Source: Halomarina oriensis
GTDB taxonomy: Archaea > Halobacteriota > Halobacteria > Halobacteriales > Haloarculaceae
Reading direction: 5' to 3'
DNA length: 64,000 nucleotides
NCBI RefSeq assembly: GCF_009791395.1
Contig: NZ_WSZK01000030.1
Location: forward strand, 62,001 to 126,000
Below are positions 27,923 to 36,516 of this stretch, in pieces. Each line of letters begins with the position of its first letter. Positions within the stretch are counted from its first letter, which is position 1. The notes beneath the pieces were generated by a model. It was not told the origin of the DNA. It was given only the letters and a program-made list of their open reading frames with translations, and did no database searches. The translations under genes were made by a program, and so were the position numbers.

Positions 27923-29527
27923 TTATAGTTCCTCCGTCATCGAGTGAATTTTCTGACGTTTTTGCTCGTAGTTGCTGTACTCGTCGAGTTGTTTGATACG
28001 GTGCTCGAGGTCAACTCCTGTGGCGTGTTCCTCGGCTTGTAAATCGCTAATCAGGCCGTCGAGGGCCTCATATACCTCCCAGGCTGCTTGTTCGTGACGG
28101 CTTCGTGCGAAGTCATGTAGCCGAGCAACCAGTGACACTCCTGTCGCATCGTCCATATTCTGGAACTGTTGGAGGTCATCTCGGAACGAAGACAGACCGA
28201 GATCTTTTGGGGAGGTGTCGTCCCCCCCGTTAATGCCGAGCAACTCGCGTGCCCGTTCGTAGGACTTCTTGTCGCTCACGTTCATCACGCCGCGACAGGC
28301 CTCTAACGTGTTAAACCAGTCTGCTAAATCCGAAGCCGTGTGGCTGCTGTCGTACCAGCGCTCGACCGGTTCGAGGGTTTCACTGATGTGTCCGGCGTCG
28401 TCGTCGACGGTGAGTCGCTGTAGTTCGGTCGCATAATCCGAGATACGGTCGAACAGAGTAGCGATTGTGGTGTTCGCCTGCTTTCGAGTAGTCCCGATTT
28501 TATACGCATCAGCGAGGTCGCCCGTGTCGATCATCATCGCGGCATCGATGTACTCTTCCAAGTCCTCTGCCATCATCTCGCGGGATTCTGATAGACGTTC
28601 GAAGTCTACGACATTCGATTTCAGGAGGAAGAAACCCTCCACGAGGTCGCCTATATCTCCTGAGGATAGCGTCAGATTTTCGAATGCTTCTCCGAACGCG
28701 CTGTCCGAGTCGAAATGATCGGCGAGGGCTCTCCCGTAGGCCTGATTACTATCGTACTCTTCGAAGACGACTTCCGTAGGGAGATTCCCGTCCTCAACTT
28801 CGTATCCGCGAGCGGCGTTCACTAGGAAAATTTGGGCCAGGACGAGGGTTTCTTCGATGGTGAGTTCCTCAGGGAGGCATGCCTCAATCTCCTCACGCAT
28901 TTTCTGTTTGAACTGAGCAACGTTAGTATCCGCCCACGCTCGGAGTTGATCGAAGTCTGTCGTTTCGGGGTCGAACACATCGAATAGACCGTACATCAGC
29001 ATCGAGGTGTACAGGTCGTTGTGTTTCACTCCCCACTCAAGTTCGACGTCGATGCTGGCCTGGCGTTGTTGGTCCCCCTGGATGGATACTGGAATGGTGT
29101 CACCGCTTGCGTAGTAGATGCTGCCAACCGACCGGGTTGAGGCGTTTGGATTTCCGAGTTGGGTGGGTTCGTGCCAACGCTCAAGTGCGGTGACCGCTCC
29201 TCTGTGAAGTGTGTCTGAACTGGGGTACTCTTCGCCGCTTGTCACCCAATCCTGAAACTCTTGGTACTTATGTTGACGCTCACGTTTCTCTTCGGAGAGT
29301 TCGGGGTCTTCGAGGACCTCTACTTCTTCTTCGACATCGGGTTCGTCGTCTCCTTCGCCTTCCTCATCTCCGTCACTCTCCTCTGTTCCATCAGCTGCCT
29401 CTTCTTCGTCGGGATCTTCAGTCTCGAGAGTTCGTTTGGGGGTCGGCGGGTTCTTGATTTTGCTCAGAACAGCGCTTCCTTTGCCTTTTTTTGAACACGA
29501 CGAAGCCGCCTTTGACGGTGACTTCAT
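27923..29527 (-). CDS. C-terminal part of split DpdH-like protein (helical, acidic linker)
   Basis: This frame encodes about 534 aa if read from an ATG at 29527. It begins inside the 3' end of the ATPase gene and has no sensible start of its own. Removing one base from the A7 tract (T7 at 29486-29492 on the plus strand) fuses the upstream frame ...GGFVVFKK directly to GKGSAVLSKIKNPPTPKRTL here. After a very acidic linker (Glu/Asp-rich, about 45 residues) comes a long helical domain. I read it as the second half of one protein of about 1033 aa. The alternatives are +1 frameshifting or two overlapping genes. Confidence 0.75.
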   Translation of the reverse strand: MKSPSKAASSCSKKGKGSAVLSKIKNPPTPKRTLETEDPDEEEAADGTEESDGDEEGEGDDEPDVEEEVEVLEDPELSEEKRERQHKYQEFQDWVTSGEEYPSSDTLHRGAVTALERWHEPTQLGNPNASTRSVGSIYYASGDTIPVSIQGDQQRQASIDVELEWGVKHNDLYTSMLMYGLFDVFDPETTDFDQLRAWADTNVAQFKQKMREEIEACLPEELTIEETLVLAQIFLVNAARGYEVEDGNLPTEVVFEEYDSNQAYGRALADHFDSDSAFGEAFENLTLSSGDIGDLVEGFFLLKSNVVDFERLSESREMMAEDLEEYIDAAMMIDTGDLADAYKIGTTRKQANTTIATLFDRISDYATELQRLTVDDDAGHISETLEPVERWYDSSHTASDLADWFNTLEACRGVMNVSDKKSYERARELLGINGGDDTSPKDLGLSSFRDDLQQFQNMDDATGVSLVARLHDFARSRHEQAAWEVYEALDGLISDLQAEEHATGVDLEHRIKQLDEYSNYEQKRQKIHSMTEEL

Positions 29528-31025
29528 TGTCGTCAGGGATGTCGATACCATACGTCTCGAAAACACCAACCCTAACGCCAATTCCACCTTCAACGGGGAC
29601 GCCGTACCACCGACTGACATCTCGATAAATCTGGTCGTACTTCATGTCGACCTCGAAGGTCGGCGTATCGACGAACGCGTTCGATTTCATCGCCTCGAAT
29701 GGAGGTCGAGTCGATTTGAGGCAGTGTTTCACCACTCGGAGGAGAAGCAATCGTGGCGTCTTTCGACTGCTCCCTTCGTCGTTCAACTGCCGGTAGGCGA
29801 CCTGAACGAATCGTTCGTTGAATGGGTACAGGCCATCGAACGCCTCCTCTACATCCTCTGGAACACCTTCTTCCCCCGAATTCCGCTTGATAGCATTCAG
29901 GTATGACCGGGCGAGCGCGATTGAGGCGTCGTCGTCAAGGAAGTACGCTTCTCCATCCTCATCGGTCATCGTGAGGAACCCCTCCGAACGACCTTTCATG
30001 TAGGTCGCCGCATCGCTCCGTGCGAATGCGTCGTCAATGTTGTCCTGCTCCCAGCCAATCGTCCACCCCAGGACGATATCGTAGCAACTACTACTGAGCT
30101 CGAAGATGTGGTCCAGTAGCTGTTCCTTCAAAACGCTAAACGTCGTGAGATCCTCGCAGATGAGCACCGGACGAATTCCTTGTTCCTGATACAACTCTGA
30201 ATACTCCTGAAGTTGCTCTTTGAAGTCCCCAACGAGGTTTCGTGAGAGATACTCGTGAGCCTCATTCTTGAGGACCGGGAAAAGTATGTCCCTGTCATCT
30301 GTGAGTTTGTCACTGAAGCTCAACTGGAGTCGAAGGCGGCGGTAGTCACTGCGCGTTAGCAGGTTGAAATCGGGATTTTCGTCTCGTGAGTCAAGGGCTT
30401 CTTGATATCCTTGAATATTCTTGGCGAAAATGTCTCGTAGATCACCGCTGTCGGCTCTTGCCTCGGTCAATTCTTGAACCTCAGCGTCAGTGAAGTGATC
30501 GGTCGACCAAATCCCACGCAGATACTCGACGATAGCACTTGCAGCATCATCGGGATTGAGATCGTCGATATTCCCGACGTCGGGATTGACATCCAAGGGT
30601 TCAGTCAGGACATCGACAATCTGGCCCATCCGTGTCTGGCTTCTGGAAACGTGTAGTGCGACGTAGTCCTCAATGCCGTCGTCGTTTTCGCCGTAGCCGT
30701 TGATCTGGTGCTTTGTCCACTCGCATAACTGGCTCTTGCCCGACCCGGGTTCACCTCTCAGGATGAAGATCCGGTTCGGATCGGTCAGATTGGAGGCAGT
30801 AATGGATTCCAGTACCTGCTCTTGGGTGACGAAGCCACCAGAGACGCCGAGTGGCGTCAACGTGTCCGCATAAATCCGGTCGATGTCGACGTGCGTCTCC
30901 CTGAACTGGTCGGGTGTCTTCTTCTTCGTGTGAGCTTCTGAGGTGATGAAGTGGTCGACTTGGTCGTCATCCCAGTAGCGGGGCATGTCGCCAAGTTCCG
31001 TTGGTGTAGAGGTTTGCTGACTCAT
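29418..31025 (-). CDS. P-loop ATPase, N-terminal part of split DpdH-like protein
   Basis: This is 535 aa from the ATG at 31025, which overlaps the stop of the preceding gene (ATGA). Walker A (GEPGSGKS) is at residues 91-98, and a Walker-B-like strand (PVLICEDLTTF) lies about 190 residues later. The rest is helical. The frame ends in an unnatural basic tail (KKRQRKRCSEQ...) right after an A7 run, and the natural continuation lies in the downstream frame. Joined, the ~1033-aa product matches the size and type of the large ATPase DpdH of bacterial Dpd islands. It is probably an energy-coupling or signalling subunit of the restriction complex. Confidence 0.86.
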   Translation of the reverse strand: MSQQTSTPTELGDMPRYWDDDQVDHFITSEAHTKKKTPDQFRETHVDIDRIYADTLTPLGVSGGFVTQEQVLESITASNLTDPNRIFILRGEPGSGKSQLCEWTKHQINGYGENDDGIEDYVALHVSRSQTRMGQIVDVLTEPLDVNPDVGNIDDLNPDDAASAIVEYLRGIWSTDHFTDAEVQELTEARADSGDLRDIFAKNIQGYQEALDSRDENPDFNLLTRSDYRRLRLQLSFSDKLTDDRDILFPVLKNEAHEYLSRNLVGDFKEQLQEYSELYQEQGIRPVLICEDLTTFSVLKEQLLDHIFELSSSCYDIVLGWTIGWEQDNIDDAFARSDAATYMKGRSEGFLTMTDEDGEAYFLDDDASIALARSYLNAIKRNSGEEGVPEDVEEAFDGLYPFNERFVQVAYRQLNDEGSSRKTPRLLLLRVVKHCLKSTRPPFEAMKSNAFVDTPTFEVDMKYDQIYRDVSRWYGVPVEGGIGVRVGVFETYGIDIPDDNEVTVKGGFVVFKKRQRKRCSEQNQEPADPQTNSRD

Positions 31026-31948
31026 TGGTGGATGAGGAACTGATTTAGCGGGTACTGGTACGCCGTTTCGTCCGGACACGAGTGAATCGAGACGTGGGTC
31101 ACGCTTCGTCGGTTCCCACGGCGGTCTTCACCGAGGTTCGGGGGCGGCAGTTTCACTTCATTTTTCGCGTCACCCGGAGCGGACAACGATAGAACCCCGC
31201 CGTCCTCCATGTTACGTAGTACGTCAGCTATTGCGGGGTGTACCCGCAGTGCGCCGGACCGTTTCAGATAGACTGTGAATAGATTCTCGTGAATCCAGTC
31301 AAGAATGTGCCTGAACTCTCCATCTTCGATTGAACCAGTATCATACCCGACTTCCGCGTCCGAATTTGCTGGTGCCAAGCTGAACGCGCAGTACATCAGT
31401 GCTCGACAGGGACTCATGACGATTCCGTCATCTGTCTCAGAGATGAGGCCCAAGCCCTCACACAGCGTTACCCACATGTCGATTTTCTCGTTGGTCCAAC
31501 TGAAGTCGTAGTCCGTCTCACGCTTTAAGATGGTCCGAACGTCGTCACGGTCAGCACTGACGACCCTACGCTCCTCGCTCATCAGAGCATGATGGAGGTC
31601 AGTAAAGTGTTGCTGGCGACCTTTCTGCTGGTTACAGTGGTACAGCAGGCGAGCCTCAAAAGGAAGTCCCTCGAAATGGTCTTCATTGATTTTCTGGACT
31701 GTATCTCTGATATCGCCGCTAGGGCTTTCAGCTAGGTCAACGGCGTTGAGGAATCGTATCGTCTCCTCGATGTGTTCCGTCTTGATTCCGTCGCTGGTTG
31801 GGCGGCCAAACTTGCTCGTGATTTCAGAGACGCTGGTTGGCCCCTGAAGTGAGCCGTAAATATGTTTGAGTTCTGGTGCCCGAACCGAGATAAACCCGGT
31901 GAGTAACTTGTCCGGCTTGTTGCTTGCCGATGTGTATGTGCTGCTCAT
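31022..31948 (-). CDS. Winged-helix-type protein of the effector operon (DpdG position)
   Basis: This 308-aa protein starts at the ATG at 31948, which overlaps the preceding gene's stop. The N-terminal region (SVRAPELKHIYGSLQGPTS) and a later PTSVSEITSKFGRPTSDGIK resemble winged-helix modules. A second helical bundle follows, and the C-terminus is beta-rich, ending THVSIHS...PLNQFLIHQ. It has no catalytic motif. Directly upstream of the large ATPase, it occupies the place that DpdG holds relative to DpdH in bacteria. That correspondence is inferred from order and size only. Confidence 0.82.
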   Translation of the reverse strand: MSSTYTSASNKPDKLLTGFISVRAPELKHIYGSLQGPTSVSEITSKFGRPTSDGIKTEHIEETIRFLNAVDLAESPSGDIRDTVQKINEDHFEGLPFEARLLYHCNQQKGRQQHFTDLHHALMSEERRVVSADRDDVRTILKRETDYDFSWTNEKIDMWVTLCEGLGLISETDDGIVMSPCRALMYCAFSLAPANSDAEVGYDTGSIEDGEFRHILDWIHENLFTVYLKRSGALRVHPAIADVLRNMEDGGVLSLSAPGDAKNEVKLPPPNLGEDRRGNRRSVTHVSIHSCPDETAYQYPLNQFLIHQ

Positions 31949-32811
31949 ATGTCCCCCTGATGGCGGTAGCGGTAGTTGTCGAGCCGTGGTTCTTCGAATT
32001 CGATCAACTCGAGCATGTCGAGCATACGATTGGCGACCTGCTGGGTTGGACCACGTTCGGTCCATGACCGAAGCGCTTCTCTGATTCGCTCTGAGTAATC
32101 CTCGAGTACGTTATCGACGTCCTCACGAATGAGGTAGTAGAGCGGCTCCCATGCCGGACTGTCGGCCGGAATCTTGGTGTAGTCGAACAACTTTGGGATA
32201 GACCCGGCATCCAGACCTGCTGCCTTGTGATGAGCAGATACATTGTGGAAATACAGGTTCTGCGTCGTTGACAACGAGAGGTCTGTCTCGAAGTTGTACT
32301 GTAGATACTGCTTCAGCAGTGCTTTGTGGTCGACAACCGTGCACTCGAACTCGTCGACGAACGATTTCCCCGGCTTTTTCGTGTGCCTTGGCATCATAGG
32401 GGTATTCGTGTCCGTGACGAGTACGTAGGGTACCCCCTCTGGCCGAATTCGAAGTAATTGGCGGACGATGTCCTGATCGTCATAGGTCCGATTTTCATCT
32501 TGGAGTTCACCGGTCAGCATCTCTTGGCTGACGTAGTGAACAAGTGGAAACGCAACGTCTCCGACACCATTCTCTCGTAGAGACTCATTCGCGGTCATCT
32601 CGTACTCGACGAGTCGCAATCCGTTATCGTAGATTCCGGGATGTGCGACTGCTTCGAGGCCGAACTTTGTCAGCAACGGGAGTGACCTGAGTTGTGCGCG
32701 GGCCTGTGTTCCTGACTTGGCGAGTTGTGGATCTTGAACTACGAGGAACGAATCTCGCGTTCCGATGAACTCTGCTAATGTCGGTCGGTGAGTATCGGGG
32801 GGGTCTGTCAT
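31945..32811 (-). CDS. First gene of the effector operon, unknown
   Basis: This is 288 aa from the ATG at 32811 (MTDPPDTHRPTLAEF). The longer upstream frame is unlikely. The N-terminal half looks alpha/beta (SFLVVQDPQLAKSGTQARAQ; RIRPEGVPYVLVTDTNTPMM), with a conserved-looking Asp-Thr-Asn in VTDTNT. The C-terminal half is helical. I do not recognise the family, and a nuclease or signalling role cannot be argued from motifs. It leads the 18.7-kb operon ending at 14107, all of whose genes overlap or are separated by at most 21 bases, and it is transcribed divergently from the CARF regulator. Confidence 0.82.
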   Translation of the reverse strand: MTDPPDTHRPTLAEFIGTRDSFLVVQDPQLAKSGTQARAQLRSLPLLTKFGLEAVAHPGIYDNGLRLVEYEMTANESLRENGVGDVAFPLVHYVSQEMLTGELQDENRTYDDQDIVRQLLRIRPEGVPYVLVTDTNTPMMPRHTKKPGKSFVDEFECTVVDHKALLKQYLQYNFETDLSLSTTQNLYFHNVSAHHKAAGLDAGSIPKLFDYTKIPADSPAWEPLYYLIREDVDNVLEDYSERIREALRSWTERGPTQQVANRMLDMLELIEFEEPRLDNYRYRHQGDI

Positions 32812-33254
32812 CGTTTGTGGCTTGGGAGTTTGCGTGGCGCCGGGGTGGGATGGACGCCCAGTCGAACACATCTGAATCCATAGCAGTAGCTACGGGCCGA
32901 ATCGACCATTTCTGGCCACCTCGAGTGGGATGCTGTCGTATACCGCTCATGTTGCACGTTGCTTAAACCTATCGTGTAGGCGACATTATCGTGGTCGGAG
33001 ATATGGCTCTTCGCCCTGACAGAGTCACCCACCAGAGTCAAGTGTGCGAACGATTGGCAGTTTCATTGGCACGATTATATATCTATCGTGAGTGAAACAA
33101 CTCCGGCTTGTTTGCATTAATTCGATACAATTCGAGACGTGATTGTTCATAATCGGATTGTCTGAGTGAATGCAAGCCCGATTGTATGCCAAAACCGTGC
33201 TGTCTGTTGCACTATTTCGGAACAGTAAGGGTCCTCGAACTGTGTGAAATGGGT
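32812..33254. promoter_or_regulatory. Divergent control region between effector operon and CARF regulator
   Basis: This 443-bp AT-rich intergenic region lies between divergent genes. A tatata-containing segment (about 33076-33084) could be a TATA box. An imperfect inverted repeat, ggcttg(ttt)gcatt at 33105-33118 and aatgcaagcc at 33169-33178, brackets a run with two copies of the hexamer attcga/ttcgag. This arrangement suits binding by the neighbouring HTH regulator. No coding frame in it looks real. Confidence 0.5.
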
Positions 33255-33908
33255 ATGCGCACCTATCTCGCACCGCTTGGTTTCGACAGTCGGCGTGTAG
33301 TGCGCCCTGTTCTAAGTGAAGGACTTGAACCTAGTGACTGCGTCTTGTTGCTTCAACCCGCTACTGGGTCTAAGCGCGGAGACGACGCGCATGACGAAGT
33401 GAAAGATGTTCTTACACAGGTGGTTGAAAATCTTGATTTGAATGTAGAGACATTACCGTACTCGGATTTTGTGGAGACAACCTTGAACTGTGTCGACCTC
33501 ATTCAGGAGTCCGAAGGCGAAACCATTGTCATCCTCGGCGGGGGTGCTCGAGAGATCCTCCTGCCACTCACCGTTGCGACATTCACCAGTGTTGATAGCA
33601 TAGACACAATCCTTCAAGTGGGGGATATCGACAGTAGCGTTCGACGGATTCCCCAATTGAATCTCCGAGGGAACGTCTCGGATGCCGAAACCGAACTACT
33701 GAGCAACCTTGACCAATTACCGACATCACTTTCGATCAGCCAGATTGCAAACGAGTTGGACAAGTCGAAGAGCACAATCACTCGCCACGTCAATAGTTTG
33801 GAATCGGAGGGTTTCGTCTCGGCCAAGAAAGAAGGGAGATCGAAGCATGTCTCGATAACCGATAGCGGGCGTGTGTTCCTGAAGACACGACGAGTATCGA
33901 AATTTTGA
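33255..33908 (+). CDS. CARF-HTH transcriptional regulator, Csa3-like
   Basis: This is 217 aa with a Csa3 layout. The N-terminal CARF domain opens with TYLAPLGFDSRRVVRPVLSE, the Csa3 pattern of a strand ending PLGFD. GETIVILGGGAREILLPL follows, the glycine-rich ligand loop of CARF proteins, near residues 95-115. A winged helix (LSISQIANELDKSKSTITRH...VNSLESEGFV) lies at about 150-215. CARF domains sense cyclic oligoadenylates or related ligands. Csa3 normally controls CRISPR-cas genes, but no cas gene or array is present here. It sits between the TGT operon and the effector operon, facing away from the latter. The ATG at 33255 gives the canonical N-terminus, and the ATG at 33249 is also possible. 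Confidence 0.88.
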   Translation: MRTYLAPLGFDSRRVVRPVLSEGLEPSDCVLLLQPATGSKRGDDAHDEVKDVLTQVVENLDLNVETLPYSDFVETTLNCVDLIQESEGETIVILGGGAREILLPLTVATFTSVDSIDTILQVGDIDSSVRRIPQLNLRGNVSDAETELLSNLDQLPTSLSISQIANELDKSKSTITRHVNSLESEGFVSAKKEGRSKHVSITDSGRVFLKTRRVSKF

Positions 33909-34020
33909 GCTGTTTTATCTCTATATTTCCATGGACAAAATATTATCTGAGGTTCACATTGAGGGTCGACTTGTGACTCCGCACTGCTCACCAGAATACG
34001 AAAACTAACCCAATAGATGT

Positions 34021-34344
34021 CTAACGATTGCCACCGCCGTTGAACTCTGGTTCACCCGAAATTCGTCCGATAGCACCGTTAAGCGAGTAGACGAGTGCCT
34101 CCGCAAATTCGAACGCTGGCTCGCGAGTCAAACCTGAAACAGGACGAGTGACAAATTCTTCACCATCGGAGTTTACTCCGGTGATTGCCATAACCGTGTA
34201 GTCGGCATCACCCATTGTACCGTCAAGTCGAATGAAAATCGACGAATCGGAATCGTATACCCACTCAACGAGGTAGTCGTCGTGTATCTGCTCAGTCCAC
34301 CCTGGAGGGTAGTAGTCTATCAAGTCGGTTTCACTCTCAGGCAT
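34021..34344 (-). CDS. Small acidic protein, unknown
   Basis: This is 107 aa, starting MPESETDLIDYYPPGWTEQI, mostly beta-strand with a short helix near residue 75-90 (FEFAEALVYSLNGAI). It has no motif that I can name. It is convergent with the CARF regulator and lies 121 bases downstream of the AAA ATPase gene, separated by an AT-rich spacer with its own TATA-like segment (gcatataatag at 34371-34381). It may be transcribed alone. Its compactness suggests a small accessory or antitoxin-like protein, without proof. Confidence 0.7.
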   Translation of the reverse strand: MPESETDLIDYYPPGWTEQIHDDYLVEWVYDSDSSIFIRLDGTMGDADYTVMAITGVNSDGEEFVTRPVSGLTREPAFEFAEALVYSLNGAIGRISGEPEFNGGGNR

Positions 34345-34465
34345 CGTGTATCACCGGGTTGTCCGTAATCGCATATAATAGTAGGTCTAATACGATACTA
34401 TGACACAAAATGATAGCCACGGGTCACCTCTGTTGGACGTCTATTTAGGCATTCTTGAGGGCATA

Positions 34466-35623
34466 TTATAAACTCCTCTGAACGATTTCTGTTGTGATTT
34501 CTGCTTCATCGGCCTCTGTTGCCGAGTCTAGCACCCGACTACAGACGGCGAGAATTTGCCGAATGTTCCCCTGTGCTCGTTGTAAGATGACCTCAAGACT
34601 TTCTTCGGTGAACGGGTGTATCGTGTTCCCAGTTGGTTGGTCAATGCGTTCACGGGCCAAATAATCTGCAATCAAGTCCGTGAGATGCTCTGCAGTCAAC
34701 GGTCGAAGGGCGACCTCCTGACCGATACGCTCGCTGAACGCATGGTACTCACTCATCACGTCCTGCCACACCTCTGGAGCGCATCCAAAGAGCATACACA
34801 GTCCATCAGCATTCTGATCCATCAGATGACGGATACTGTTGAGTGTTGTCTGCTCGTCTTTCGGGGAGAGGCGTGCGATACTTTCGAACTCATCCACGAA
34901 GACGAACACCGCGGTATAGCCGAGTTCGAGTAGCGTATTCTTGAGCGCCGTGAACGCGCGGACGCCCATCGTATCGTCGTCAAGTGCGCTGTGAATCTCC
35001 ATCTCCTTGCGCTGCTCGTAGCGAATGCCCTCTGCAGTGAGCCATTGCCACGCGTATAGGTTGGTGTCTTCGTAGACCAAATGGACGAGTGCACGGGCGA
35101 AGTCTGCGAACTTGGTCACGTCACTGAGCCGCCGAATTGCTTCCGGGATAATTTCGGACAGCAACACGTCTCCGCCGTCAATGAGGGCTTTCATTGCGGT
35201 CGCATCCTCTGGGTATGAATTCGTTTCGTCACGTGCGACGTCTGCGAGAAATTCGTAGGCAATTGTCTGCAGGCGCTCGAATCCAAGGTCGTAGACGAAC
35301 TCGTGATAGATATCGACGAACCCTTCGCCGGGCTGGGCGACGTAGCCTACGATCACATCGTCACGTTCGCGTAGCAACGACCGAGTGTACTTCAGGGTGT
35401 GCGACTTCCCGTTTCCGTACTTTCCAGTCACGACGAGGTGCTTGGATTTCCCCGTCGCGAGCACCGACGAAACGGTCGAACTGATAACCCGTGATACGTG
35501 CTGTTGGCCACAGTAGAGTTCAGGATCTTCGGCTGGGACCGGACTATATGGGAATGGATTACCGGCTAGGTCGTACCGGGAGTAATCGCGCTGCTCATCG
35601 CTGATGGTGAAGGTGTTCGTCAT
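34466..35623 (-). CDS. ORC/Cdc6-like AAA+ ATPase of the TGT operon
   Basis: This is a 385-aa AAA+ protein. Residues about 15-45 contain LAGNPFPYSPVPAEDPELYCGQ-like features of ORC/STAND-type ATPases. Walker A (GKYGNGKS) is at 67-74, Walker B (VFVFVDEFES) near 238, a sensor-1-like region is GLCMLFGCAPE, and a C-terminal lid ends with NIRQILAVCSRVLDSA. It overlaps the winged-helix gene upstream by 4 bases, so both are coupled to the small TGT gene. Similar DNA-binding ATPases act in BREX and related defence systems, but no BREX partner is present. Loading the transglycosylases onto DNA is a plausible job. Confidence 0.85.
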   Translation of the reverse strand: MTNTFTISDEQRDYSRYDLAGNPFPYSPVPAEDPELYCGQQHVSRVISSTVSSVLATGKSKHLVVTGKYGNGKSHTLKYTRSLLRERDDVIVGYVAQPGEGFVDIYHEFVYDLGFERLQTIAYEFLADVARDETNSYPEDATAMKALIDGGDVLLSEIIPEAIRRLSDVTKFADFARALVHLVYEDTNLYAWQWLTAEGIRYEQRKEMEIHSALDDDTMGVRAFTALKNTLLELGYTAVFVFVDEFESIARLSPKDEQTTLNSIRHLMDQNADGLCMLFGCAPEVWQDVMSEYHAFSERIGQEVALRPLTAEHLTDLIADYLARERIDQPTGNTIHPFTEESLEVILQRAQGNIRQILAVCSRVLDSATEADEAEITTEIVQRSL

Positions 35624-36516
35624 TGTGCTGGATTGTAACTGAGTTCGCGGTCGTGGACTGCGAGGTAGTAATACCGTTTGTCGTACAGTTCAACGCCGGC
35701 AAGGACCTGCTCGGTGGACTGTGAGGTCGAAACGAGGTCGTTGTTGTCAGCGCGGGTGATCTGTTTGATACCGAGAGCAGCGTCTTTCGCGGCTGTGTCG
35801 ATTGGAGCCCCTGAGAGTTCGAGTCGGCCAACGTTCTGCTGAGCGACAGCGACGACGGCGTCGTCGAATGCCATGCGGGGACACCCGACCCGTTCGCACA
35901 GATGTTCACGAAGTTTCGGAATCGCGAGATACCGTTGCCGCAGTGCGACGCCGGCCGTCTCCTCCAAGTCGTCGAACACTGCGAGCAGAAGGTAGACGAA
36001 GTTTCCCGGTACTTCTGCTTGAGTCACGGGATAGTACGTCCCAGTGAATGCGTTTCGCTGGATTCGCCCCAGTCGTTCCCCCCAGTCACCGAGCACCTCG
36101 ATACTCGTCTGGTTGTATGTGCGGCCGGTGTGTGCTTCTCGGTCGGCAAGTTCGTCTAGGACGGTTGCTTGGTCTGCCGGTGCGACCGAATCTAGTGCCG
36201 TCAAGAACGCACCGTAGTGGGGGCTTCGCGCTTCGAGGATGTCACTGACTCTTAACCAGTCCTCCGCTCGGATACCTTTCAGAAACTCGTGGCCAACACG
36301 GGTCGTCATGAACCACGACTCTTCATCGTCAGCAGGAGTATGCTCGGCGATGAGACCGATTCGAAGAGCCTCAAGGATGGTTGTCCGGGCCCGTCGACGA
36401 CTGACGCCTGTTGCCTCTTTGAATTCATCTGTCGTTCGACTCGTTCCTTCACACAGGTGAGTCGCCTCGGTCAGACGAGCGAGCGTCACCGGACGAACCG
36501 TTGGACGCTCGCTCAT
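35620..36516 (-). CDS. Winged-helix protein coupled to the AAA ATPase, unknown
   Basis: This is 298 aa. The N-terminus (about residues 10-60) reads as a winged helix (LARLTEATHLCEGTSRTTDE; SRRRARTTILEALRIGLIAE). The rest is helical with a beta-rich C-terminus (ELYDKRYYYLAVHDRELSYN). Its start overlaps the stop of the small TGT gene and its stop overlaps the start of the AAA ATPase gene (both 4 bases), so the three are produced as a unit. It may be a DNA-recognition subunit for the transglycosylase or the ATPase. Confidence 0.82.
   Translation of the reverse strand: MSERPTVRPVTLARLTEATHLCEGTSRTTDEFKEATGVSRRRARTTILEALRIGLIAEHTPADDEESWFMTTRVGHEFLKGIRAEDWLRVSDILEARSPHYGAFLTALDSVAPADQATVLDELADREAHTGRTYNQTSIEVLGDWGERLGRIQRNAFTGTYYPVTQAEVPGNFVYLLLAVFDDLEETAGVALRQRYLAIPKLREHLCERVGCPRMAFDDAVVAVAQQNVGRLELSGAPIDTAAKDAALGIKQITRADNNDLVSTSQSTEQVLAGVELYDKRYYYLAVHDRELSYNPAQ

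Noticed and set aside
14107-32811. Reading the effector operon as DISARM
   Set aside because: A helicase and a PLD protein fit, but DISARM needs a DNA methyltransferase and a separate DUF1998 subunit. None is present, the DUF1998-type end is fused to each helicase, and the operon stands beside TGT genes.
33255-33908. Search for a CRISPR array or cas genes next to the Csa3-like regulator
   Set aside because: No regularly spaced direct repeats and no cas-type proteins were seen anywhere in the window.
34466-35623. Reading the AAA ATPase as a BREX component
   Set aside because: No PglZ, BrxL or methyltransferase gene occurs in the window, so the ATPase alone is not evidence of BREX.
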